A stretch of DNA of 60,000 bases from Owenia fusiformis (Eukaryota > Annelida > Polychaeta > Sabellida > Oweniidae). A program made the translations under genes and the position numbers. A model generated the notes under the pieces. It did no database searches, was not told the DNA's origin, and was given only the letters and a program-made list of their open reading frames with translations. The stretch spans positions 3,665,730-3,725,729 of the forward strand of contig CAIIXF020000007.1 of the NCBI GenBank assembly GCA_903813345.2. The letters are read 5' to 3'. Each line of letters begins with the position of its first letter. Position 1 is the first letter of the stretch. Below are positions 1-12,900 of the stretch, in pieces.

Positions 1-993
1 ACTCAGTTGGTTCTTGGGTCTTGTAAGCTTATGTTGTTTTATAAAATCACAGAGATCATTTAACCCGAGTTCATACGCAAACTCCTCAGCATTCAGCAAT
101 TTGGAAGCACTCTTTTTATCATTTGCAGTTTTACAGTTAATATCACACATTTCCTTCCTATCACAATCAGCCCCTATATGCACAAGTTTTTTCACAATGT
201 CACCCTTGTTGTGCAGCACAGCTACGAAAATCAAATCAGAGAAATTACTGACGAGAGCTGTATCATTTGGGAGTAACACCTTGGGGGCATCTGTTATTGG
301 ATGATGAAAACTTCTCAATGCGTTAGAGAAATCATTTTCTGTAGAGTCAGCAGTTTCGATGATTGTTTTCAACTCACTGTACTTCAGCAGATATGTCAGC
401 TCTTTCTCCAAACCAAATTCCTTGAGTTTTTCAGCTTTAATGAAAGACTGCTCCTTTCTTGTTTCAATCAGATGCTTCAACTGAGCAGCTGTCTTCAGCC
501 TAAAGTCCATCAAGTTTGAAACCGCCCCACTGTCCAATAGCATTTTCTCAAATTCTGCTCCTTCCTTTTCTAAGGCACTTGCATAGTGGAGTGGGTATCG
601 CCCTCTATTATCATGGTCTGACACTAATTTTGCTTCCAGCTCAAGCAGATACTCAGCGATGTCAGCTCGTTCATACATGATAGCTTTCATTAAAGGAGTA
701 CGTCCTGCTTTGTCCTTGACATTTACGACCATATGAGCACGTGTGCACGTCTCGATCAAAGCCCGAATCTTTTTCATGCTTCCTTTATTTGCTATTGATT
801 CATGTAGAAGATTTGAACAGCGTGTAAACTCATTCAGATACTCAACAAACTGTAGAGCTAGCTCTGTAGAGTTACCACTAGCATACAACCATGTATCACG
901 ATGGTTGTAAGTTAGAAAAAAATGATCATACCCGTCACTGGCAAGCTGCTCCAGTCTAGGAATATTGGACGACTTCACCAAGTCTATCACATA
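1..993 (-). CDS. Ankyrin gene, large exon (last seen)
   Basis: Open for 331 codons in phase 0 from the acceptor at 994-995 to base 1. It encodes a non-repeat stretch, then two or three ankyrin repeats (GRTPLMKAIMYERADIAEYL; GRYPLHYASALEKEG), then a charged region and a further repeat-like helix pair (VAVLHNKGDIVKKLVHIGAD). The exon or its continuation runs off the left edge, so the C-terminus is unknown. Confidence 0.9.
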
Positions 994-3900
994 CTAGAAA
1001 AAATATGAAAAATGTTTCAATCAAAAATCAATGGAATAAAAGAGGGCTCACAGGGGAATACCATAAAAGAGGAGATATGATAACAAGAACAAATTCAATA
1101 CTGACGTGGGAAAATGTCAAGATATGTTCATCCTTATTGGATTTCTCTATGTCTGTATGATATACAGTCACTTTAAAATGCATAAGAGTCAAAGTATCAT
1201 GAAATCCAGACATGTAATGTAGTATCTTTATTTAAACAAATTAATGATATAAATGATACATGTATTTGGAAATAGATGCAAATGTTGTATAAAATACATC
1301 TAGTGACATCTATTATTGAATCTTTTAAACATAACAGATTAATTCTTTACCATGGAAATCATGAAAATCAGAGAAATATGATAATGTAATATAATATAAA
1401 GAGAATATGATAATGATCAACATCAGAATACTGAACTATATGAAAGCTTCTGGGAATCGAAACCTAGACTTCAGACAGATATAATATATATATTATTTAT
1501 TATAGATATAATGCAAGTGGCAAGACAAGGAGACAAGAAAATCAAATATGAGAAACCCAACTTTGAACATAACAGCCCCAAGTTCAAATAAAAATATCAG
1601 ATCCCACCTACCATATCTATACATCTGATGATATCCGGCCTGTCACAGAACAAGGCCACATCTCTCACTGTCACCCCTGTAATGTCACGCTGTGCTATAT
1701 CGAGGCCTTGTTTCATAAAGTGCTCCACTAACGGCATTGGAGTCTGACCAAGAGATCTATCTGCAAATATATATTACAATATGTGTAATAGAGCTCATGA
1801 TCGTTACGTTTTAAAATGTGGTTTTCTGAATTGTAAGCCCAGCATAGAGTCTTAGTGATAATCATTATATCAGAAATTATAATTAACTGTTAATTGTTGA
1901 ACAACAAACTAATAAAATCAATGAATCAAACAATTTGTACAAATTGGTCAAAAAATATCTTGGAATTATGACGCCATGATTCAGTGGACCAAAACATGTA
2001 CCTTGGGCCTGGGGGACAGTTAAAAGTCATGTGGGACCAAAATACATCACAAAACATTTAAATATTGCTTGTTAAACCACTACCACATTAAATAAAGAGG
2101 AAAAGATTGGAATTGACAAGGAATACATTAAATTAACATAGTTGTGTTGACACCACTTTAGATTGTATAGAAATGTAGTAGAATTGCTTGAAAAAGCATG
2201 AACTTGAAGATCTATTTTCCAATTTTCAAGAAATAAAGCAAATTCTCTATCTGAAGTATTTTGTATTGATAAGATACCATCAAAATATTTAATTTTTGCA
2301 GTGGTGGTGCCATACCATGTTGATGTGTAAAATACATTATTAAAAATTTAAAACTGCAAATTCTGCAATCCTTGTTATCTTACCTAAAGAATACATCAGT
2401 ACATTTCTGCCATTTTCATCCCGAAGAGTGAAGTCACAATTAGAATGTATGACATCATCAACAATCTTCGGGTCTATTCCATGTGGCTTTTTCAATACTT
2501 CAAAGTATAGAGGTGCCTGTGAAATCAGAAGACACAATGATCTTTAATTGAAAATGAAAATTGAAATATTGAAATTGAAAGTCAAACTTCAAACTCAAAA
2601 TGTGAAACCTATATAAGTTTAAGTTAAATCTTACAGCTGTTTTTTTTCTAAATGAGCATATGTTCTACTTTTATTTATTATGGTTTGCATGGAAAAACAA
2701 TGAACTGAAAAAAGGTCTAAAATATTTTGAATTAATTAAGTACTTGGATTATCCAGATTCGTTTAGTATGACTTATTGCAAACACTTGTTTATGTATTGA
2801 ATATTTATATGGAATACTTAGGTTCAAGTTCTGGAGCAAAAAATTAATATTGCTGAGTTGACTGAATGACATAATCTATACATGTATAAAACAATCATTC
2901 ATTTTGAAATAATATGATTAGCTTACCTTAACATAATCCTTGATGTCCACAATAGTATTGACATCAGCATTATGATCCAACAGGCGCTTCACCATAGCAT
3001 GATTGTTGAGTTCAATAGCATATTGAAGTATATGACTCCTTGTAGAATCCTGGCAAAGATAAGCAAGAAAAACTAAAGTTATCTCAATACTGACGCCCCC
3101 CCCCCCCCCCCACCAACTTGATGATAAACTGATAAACAAGAAAGTATGTAAGCATTCATGGGTAAATAACAGAAATATAACAAGGCATTAACATGCAAAT
3201 GTCACCACCTGCCATTTGTTAAAGAGGCCAAACGCTGAACACCAACCATCAAACACAGTCCAGAAAAAGTTGACGACTATAATTAAATAATATGTCACCA
3301 CTTATGGTTAAAAAATGTTTTACGCTTTTCAGATTTACACGGAAGTTGCATTGTGCAGTGATTTTCATCCTTGTTCCCCCTCCAAGATTTCACCTCACCA
3401 AGTGTACTAATGTATAATACCCATTTGATCCTTTAATTTACTCCTTTCCATGCCTTTTTAAAACATGACTAACCCAACAAGTTATACCTGCTTGAGAAAG
3501 TTGACATCACATCCTGGTCTCTCGAGCCCCCAGTCCATCTTGGAAATATTGCCTTCAAGGACTCCATATATGACACTCTGTAATGAAAACGGTAGTATAG
3601 TATACCAGGGGATGGAGGTCATTAGAATATTTGACAACAGGAAAAATGAAAGAAAATGAGGCACCAAAATTATTGGAAAAGTAACAACTTAACAGAAACA
3701 AATTGAACTGACTTCCTACTTTATTATTTATAACATAAATTCCAAGACATATCCATGAGATTTCTGAAAAATTATTAAAATTGAAAAAAAACATAATATG
3801 ATTAAAATTAGGGAATGATATCTTAATTTGTTTCATACTACGAAGTATTCCAATATGATTTTGTTTAGTTTAATATTGGAGGGGTATTTTTTCAAATGGA

Positions 3901-6900
3901 GAATTTATGCCACACTTTGATAGACACATCAACAATATCACAAAGTTACCTGTAGGAAAAAAAATTTCACCTCAATGCCACCCCTGCCATTTACCTCTCA
4001 TATCCCCTTACCTACATGTAGATATGGTCACCTACTCCCTCCCTTTCATTCTCATTCTTTGATCACATAAATGGTGTTTGGTTTCAGACTACAGAAAAAG
4101 AATTTCACTTCAATGCCACCCCCTGCTATTCACCTAGTCTCTCCTATCCCCTTACCTTTATATGGCCCCTCCCTCCATATACACCAGCGGATCTAGACGG
4201 GGGCGTCATGCCCCCCCTAAAAAGTCGGAAAATTTGTGTTTTGCCTCATCGCTTTTTACAAAATTTGACTTTTTGCACACAGTTATTATCACACGCCCCC
4301 CCCCCCCCCAACACAAAATCCTGGATCCGCCCCTGATATATATATATAGCTGCTCCTTCCTTTACATCATTATATTTTCCCCATCCCCTCAATGTAATTT
4401 CAAATGTGGCCATCATTGCATTTGTTACTAAATTACATACCATTGTTGGCTTATGCTGCTCTATTAACGTGAAGATGTCACTGTGACCTTCATGTACTGC
4501 AGACTGTGATGGAGTTCTCCCTTCCTAAAAATGATTTATAAAAATATGAATAAGAATAAATTACAAAATTGTCATAAGTGAAAATCTTTAACAGTCCCAA
4601 AATCAAAGGTAAAACAAGGACTGACCTTGATAATATCCAGTTTAGGCCAGAGTTGTAATATCTCCCGCACTCTGTCAATGTCGTTGCGTCCAATGGCCTG
4701 ATACAGGCCAGGCTCATACTTCATGTACAGCTCACGCCAGAATTTATTCTCAGACCCTGTCTGTTCAGCTGTCTTGTGCATCTGGAAATACATGGAGAAA
4801 AATTGTTGTTTATTTGTTTTTTTATTTGTTTCTTCATATGACAATCACCCCCATCACCCATCTTCATCTTATAGTATGGCGCTTAGGGGTTTATGGAAGA
4901 CTTGGGACATATTTAGTGACGTTATACTTTTTAGATAAATAAAATAAGTTAAGGTAGTTGTTTACTGGCAATAGTAACTCCATGCTATAGCATAAGAGCA
5001 ATGAGTTGACAAGTGTTCAGATTTATAGGGCATACAAATAACATATAAATTGCATGATATTACACCTTTGAAAAATTAGTTTTTTATTTTACATGGATTC
5101 ATAATTAATATGCATGGAGACATGCATTTTTAGGTAGGTTGCATTTTTCATGAAAAAATAAACAAAAACAAACAAAACAAAAAAAGAAAAATTATATAGT
5201 TTTAATACGATTATAAACAAGGCACAGGGTATCATACCTAAAATATAGCAATGTGGGCTCGTTGACCCAGAAAGCAGATGCCTGAATTGTAAAATCCTGA
5301 CACATACACCAAATTGCCATTGTTTCCAGGTCTATGGTCACCTCAATTGATACAATGTCGCAATTTGAGACACTGACTGACAAATATCAGATGACAATCA
5401 ACATAACTTTGGACAATCTTTCCAATTGTATATGGTTTACCATTTGGTACCATATATCTTGGTTTTGGCTGTAGAGGGGAGGGGATAGGATTTATTTGAC
5501 ACCCAATACAATGAGTGAGTGACACAGATTTGCGCTCTCAAAAATGGAGTGGATAATACAAAGTATACAAAGCATGTTGAAGTGCAGTTACGGGAGTCTA
5601 CGATTGCATGTCCTCAACAAAAGAAATACAATTTTGAGTACCATTTAATTGCCCCTAAAAAGAATCAAAGTTGCAATAAATATTTTTTAGTCTGTTTCTT
5701 CATGATTAAGATATTTTTGATGGAAGATCAGGTCTTTCTTTCACATTTAATTGTATCCTTGATATAAAAACCAACATCATCCCCTCTAGTTGATTTTGAT
5801 TTCAAATAAATTCATTAGTTTAGAATATTGTGACTCTTCATTCTCATAAAGCCATATCCCTGAAAGGCCTACAATCGATACTCCTTTATCAAGTAATGAC
5901 AAAAGATCGAGCAAGTTAGTTCTATTGATATGATGGCATGTAAAATACATACAATATTATATCATATATCTTCCTTTGTAATATGAACCTATTTCATAAA
6001 TATTTTCATTTGTTTTATTTCATCTTGTCTCTCAAAAGCAAAATGCCGACTGTGTCCTGTATGATTAAATCCAATAGTTTTATGTATTTATACATGCAAG
6101 ATATATTGCATGAGAATCAATAAACAGCAAACAAAAGCTTTTTCCAGGCAAAATGAGTCGTTCAGTGTAAATCTATTGATCTTTTTACTGTGCCTTTCTA
6201 CGATCCTCAATGCAACTGTGAATATTGAAAAGCTGCTATTACAGTACTAAAAAATGAATTATGTGAATAAGGATATGTGACGACGATGGGGAGACATGAG
6301 GCTGAGAAAACAGGTGAATATGTATATGAATAAATAATGATCAAATTATACTATAAGGAAATGTATTTTTATAAGGAAATGTATTTTTATTTTCAAATAT
6401 TTCAAATTATATAGGATTTAACAACAAAGCAATTCAGTTCATTTATATCAAACAGGGAAAGGATTCTCAGGAATAACCTCTGTAAAACATCAACCTATCA
6501 GAATAATAATGTCCCAAGTGCCATTTTTGGATGCACATCAAGGTTAAGTGGAATCCATCAAGCCAAATATTTGACCTTTGAATTCTATTGTCACACTTAT
6601 TAAAGGAAATCACATTGCGATTGAGGTCTTTGGTCTTTGGGAATGGTCTTTGGTCTTTGGGTATGGCCAGAATAAAATCTGAGATCATTAATTTGCCATA
6701 AATCATAGAATCTAAATCTTTGTCATGATTCTAATGTGATAAACGAACCAAAAAACAGCTTTTTAAATGAGTGGTCATACTGTCATGTATATACCCCTAT
6801 ATATAATAGATCAATAAATCAATTGTTCTAGATATTGTGACGTCATATATCATGAATTATTTAATTAGATTTACTGCTCATATAGCATCGTTTTATTTCA

Positions 6901-9900
6901 CTCTAATGTAGAATACCATCTCAAGCAAGTATAATGGCTAATATGGAATGATTCCAATGAGTGATTTCTTAGACATAACAGTCCAAAGTATAGGCATTCT
7001 AAAACTATACATTTTCACATACAACCACCCTCCCACCCTCATATAAGGAAAGAAGCCAAGTCTCGCAATTGATCAGAGAGTGACACAAATACATTCTTTA
7101 TGCAGTTAGTGCACATTCTCCTGTTTTAAATGACTCTCTCAGCTTTCTAACGGTATTAGAACCTTAGTGCAGAAAGTCAATGGAAAGTCAGTAATCAAAG
7201 GACAGATATGAATTGCTTGTAGTTTGAAGATGAAAAAATTGGTGATGATCATTCCAATGCTATATTACACTAGATGCCATTTATTACAATTTTAGCTGTA
7301 CAGGGGGACAGGACTTGACCCCCTGCTGTACATAATGTGTTGCTTCCTGGTATTGTGTTTGGAAGTAAGTGTATACTTTATTGTATATTAGTATTCCCTT
7401 AACTTCCAAGGGCTGGTTCATCTCTGTGAAGTGGAGACTAGAGACATTTAATATTCTGTCCTTTAATACCTGTGAACCCTTGAGTATTATTCTGGGATCG
7501 GGCCTTTTATACTAAATGGTGAGCAACACCAGAAATGATTTGCTAAACGATATGCGTCACCCTTTAATAGTCTGTCCTCTAATACCTACATGTAAATGGA
7601 TCAAACTGTAAATTATGAAAATCAAAATCTCGGATCAAGTCAATTGAAATCTGGTTTCAAAAGTGGTATCTTGGCCATGATTCAATGGCTTTAACAATTC
7701 AACTGAAAATAAACATTGCTTTCCAGACATTGGCAATTGGAGGTGCAGTCTGCATAGTATGCCTCATCCTACATATCAGCTCTCCATTATTCTCAGTGGT
7801 CAAAGCTGCATACAGAAAGCATATTTATCAAAGATTGTTTGAATCTGACCTACGCCTTGAGGAAATGAGACGGATTCTATCAGAACAAAAGAGACACAAA
7901 GAAAGACTTGAATGGCATAGATTTAGACCAATGTCAGGTGAATCACAACTAGCTAAAGAACTATTTGATATGATTAACTCTACCATGAACCCTGGGAATT
8001 GTACATCAGCGAAGTAAGTTACACTATTCTAATTTTTTGCTATAATCAGATGTGTAATATTTCACAAAACAATAATACTCAATCATCAAGAGCCAAATGC
8101 GAAAGTGTCAATGGAAAAGTACCAAAAAAATGATTAGAGAACACAGCAATAGAAAACATTTAAGAGTACACAATTCATAAGGAAAACAAACCCCAAATAT
8201 CCCAAATGAAAAAGTGTGAAAAGACACAGTGTCAAATACCCCCACAATACAAGCAAAATATTAATAAGGTTTTTAAAAATATAATATCTTAATATCAGAA
8301 TGTAAGAGAAACACCAAAGAGTATGGCAAAACACAGAATGAAAAATAAACATATAAATGTCCAGAGCCCAACAATTCATAATGATAATTACTAACATCCA
8401 GCTCCTTTCCATCCAATTATGATCTTTAATCTTATGGGATTGAACTTCTATTCAAATACCTGCATGTAATTCATTTCCAGGTATCTATTATGTGAATGGA
8501 GCAAGGATGCATCTTGGGGTCTGGGGAGTGTTATCCATCAGTTTATACCGTGTTTATCAGCAGCAGTGGCCACACGTAGAGTGCTCCACATAAATGCAGT
8601 GACCTTTTTACCAAATTCATGGGGGACATATTTACTACCTCCAAGCGATACATGTGATGATCACCCCTTGATAGATATCCAAGACTGGAAGATGGTGAAA
8701 ACTCCAGAGAAGAGTGTGGCAAATACTCTACGATTAACACTACCTAATAAAGGTCTAGATGGTCCAAAGGATATATTCCATCCATTTCGTATTCCTGCTA
8801 AGTTTGCAAATATAGTAGGAAACCACCAGGTACCAGAACTTTGGATGGTTGGACAATATGTAAGATATCTGGTACAGCCAACAAACAAACTTAAAAAGTA
8901 TATCTCTGATACAGTAACAAACATTGGTTTCAAAACACCAATTGTTGGTTTACATATAAGACGAGGAGATAAAGTATTTGGTACATTGAAGGAAGCTGAT
9001 ATTATCCCTCTAAGCAAATACATAGCAGAAATAGACAAGCATTTTGAAGTTCTCAAAATACCAACTAAAACAAAAAAACGAGTATTTTTAGCAACAGATG
9101 ACACAAATGTTTTCAATGAAGCTAGTATTACCTATAAACAGTATACATTTATACAGTTAGAATCTGATAAGACAAACCGTAGTAACTTCATGGAGACTTT
9201 AACTGACATGTTCCTATTGGCAGAAACTGACTATTTTATCGGAACATTTTCATCAAATTTAGGTCGTTTGGTTCATGAATTACGACAGCAACGTTATATT
9301 GATGGAAGCTGTATGACATCCTCATTAGATGATGCTACTTATTCCTACATTTCATGTTGTTACCTTGGCTCTATTGTGGAAACTAAACCACTTAAATGCA
9401 ATGAGGCCATTGACAAACAAAAAGAAACATCATATTCCATTTTGTAATATTCCTTTCTTAATTAAAGCTACTTCAGTGGGGCCTACCTGGGAAAACATAA
9501 AGTTGCTTCATTTAACGAAAATCAAATCAACAATTCCTGGGTCATTGGTTCCATAGGATTTTACCCAACAAAAGTGCTGGCCATTTTAAGTTTTTTCAAG
9601 AATTTTTGTGAGACTTTAAAACCATATTTATACTAAACCAATGTTGAAGAACTCAATAAGCGAGTTATTGACCATTAAATGTCAACATTCAAGTGGGATT
9701 TTTTTCTACAAAAATTTTTATTTTTCATGATCGCAGAGGAGAAATCCGGAGACCCCCTCTAGCAATTCCCAAAACATTTTTACTCAATTAATCAAATAAC
9801 TAAACAGTGTACAAAAATCATGGAATACCAATTTCATATTGTTAAATGTCTTGGATGGATGAGTGGCATTTCTGGCAAGATATCACAATACATGTTCAAA

Positions 9901-12900
9901 ACAACAAGACACATGGTGAATAATATTGCACCCTTAAAACATGTATTCAGCTTCCACAAACAAGATTTTAGAATAAAAAACAGAAATGGCCACCTTAACA
10001 TTTACCTAGAATACCAAAAAATTAATAATCAGTTCTAAACTTTCAGACATAGAAACATCCCCTTAATTTCAGATGAATTCCTTATATGGTTTGGCTGTAA
10101 ACCTGTAGACAAGCCTTGACAGACAAGATTTTAGGACAGAAAATCCAATATGACTGCCTTAGCGTTTACTGAACTCCCATGCAGTGTCTCGGTATAGACA
10201 CTGCGGCGGGCAGATGAAGAAAATCCCCAAAATTTGGTGGAAATAGTTCCTCTTTTCATCGTATATGTGGTCAATTTTCACACAACTTATAAAATATGTA
10301 TTCATGAATGTTCCCCAATCATTATTTTGTCAAAATATCTCAAAATTATTGAAATATGAGAAGAAATCCCCGCGGAAGGAATTCTGAGTAAAAGTTGTGT
10401 TGATAATAGTTTACCGCACATTTTGTTTATTAGTTAATACGCGCAATTCAACCAATGAAATTGTCTAAATTTTACAATCTACCGACCTGAGCATGGGACT
10501 AGAACCAATCACGTCAGCTGTTTATTACAGTGCTTACAGTGAGATACCCACGGCTGTCAACTTGGGACCATCTAACATGAGTGACTTCCAAATGTTGAAC
10601 ACCTTCCTTCAAACTTTGGACAGCTTCAGTGAACACTGGCAGATTTTGGACACCTAAAATTTTTCCAGCTCGCTAACGCTCCCTGTTCGAATACGTCAAC
10701 GGGGAGGGGGGTGGTAGGTGTGACATAAACGGCAATCGCGTGCAAAGACCGAACGGAATGCGTTAGCTTTTTTTCGCCGTTCGCTTTTTTACTGATCGGC
10801 ATTTCACAAAAAAGATTTTTAAAATTATCAACAAAATGCGTGATATTTGATCCTACACGCTAAATTGATGCGTGATTTCTGTTTTTCCAGGGCTGACAGG
10901 GCCGCTGCAGTGATATATCACTGCACGGGAGTTTGAGCGTTTACCCAGAATGCCAAAAACCTAATCAGTTTTTAAGGTTCACAAGTAGAAACATCTCTAA
11001 AGATTTGAGATGAATTCCTTAAACAGTTTGAAGAGTGCTATAAAATGTTAAAATCTTTCTAAAATGAAGAGCCAGAATTATGAATTACTATTGTGAATGC
11101 ACCATATGCAGAATAATGTTCGAACAGAAACTATGAACGTTTGGAACAGAAAAAGTTAAACATTTCAACTAGACAACAGCAATGCCATAGTGTAGCAAAT
11201 CCCATCGAACAGCAATGGCTGTCATTTTCACAAACAAAATAGCAAAAATGGCAGCCATTTTTCAAAATGACCACCTTCTACCACAAGTGTCATTAGACAG
11301 TGTTCCATGCTTATACTATTCACATACCAAATATGAACAGAATCGCTCCACTACTTTTCGAGTTATAGTAAAATAGGATAAAATGGTGGCCATTTTGAAA
11401 AATATTGTACGGACGGAGGCATTCCCTATATCCCTCCGAACTTCGTTCGATGGGATAATTATTGATTTTTTATGTTTGATATTTCGGACATAATTGAACA
11501 TTGGCTTTTTAGAACTTGAAGCTTGTGGTTTTAACTTTTGCAACCTAACTTACAAGTATTGTTATGCACCTGTTATTTTAGAATATACCTATATTTTCAC
11601 AATATGTGCCCTAGCATACTTTACACAATTCCATGTTCAATACACATTATCATAAATCATTGTAAATACCATGTAGCATCTAATACTCCCTATTGGGGGT
11701 CATATCCACTATAACCTGTTATATTGATTTTAATAAAAAAGAAAAAAAGAAATTAACATGGAGTATCAAGTGTTGGATTTGACATACTATTTTCTATATT
11801 TGATATATTATTTTCATATTGAATATATTATTTACTTATTCAAAGTTTTTAACATTTCACTTGATATTCTACTCTTATTGTTTGTTGTATTTGAAATTTT
11901 GCTTTGATATTCTTTATTTTTTATTAGATGATTGTACAATTTGCTCCAATATATTTTCTCATGTTTGATATAATATGTCTGAACAATATTTTGAATATTT
12001 ATCTGTTCATTTTAATATGTTGTTAATATGTTGTTTTAAGTGCAATAAATATACAACTTTAAAAAAAACATAGTTAAGTGATTACATTGAAAAGAATAAT
12101 ATCAACTGATCCACTGACAATGACATGGTTGATGGTGATCCATCTTGCATAAAGGTGACCGAAAACATGCCACCGATATCATCTCAACTTTAGCCGCCAT
12201 ATTGTAACCAAAGATAGATGGTAGAATATGTCCCTATTCTGACAAACTCAATAATTGACCAACTGGCTTTATTTAAATAATAATAATATTGAATTTTTCC
12301 AGACAAAATGAGGTGTAAACAGCCATACTTTTTTTAAAATCAATAAGAAAATTTAATTTCCAAATCTGCTCAGTTACATTTCCCAACTTTCGGTCAGTGT
12401 TTTTGTGAATTTTTAATCAGTTTTCATTCTCTTAACTTGAATTGAGCGATATTACCTGTCAAAATTAATAACCTTAAGTGTATATTATGAATTCTCAAAA
12501 AATAAACCCACAAGAATAGTTGTTTTAATTCACAATTTCATGTCATGGTTTCTAACAAATTGCCTCATTATCTCTTTTCATGTTTTTTTGTCAATCAGTC
12601 AAAATCGGAGTTTAAAACCTGGTCTCTTTACAACATAAATGCTAATGTAAGTTTAAAATGGCATGAAACAAAGTTAAACCTTACATCCTACTTTGACAGT
12701 CTACTTGATGTGAAAAGCAATCATTGACATTATTTTCGTGATGTTGGATAACGGTATTAATTTTATTTTGCCAGTTTCCTTTTATCTCAAAGTCAAACTT
12801 CCATCGATGTGACGTCACTCATCAAGTATGCATGCACACGCAGTACAATAAAGAAGGCAAGGAACTTGGCAAAGAACTTTGTTCGATGGGATAATGAAAA

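Noticed and set aside
8661-9116. 151-aa minus-strand ORF
   Set aside because: Antisense shadow of the FUT8-like catalytic exon; no family similarity.
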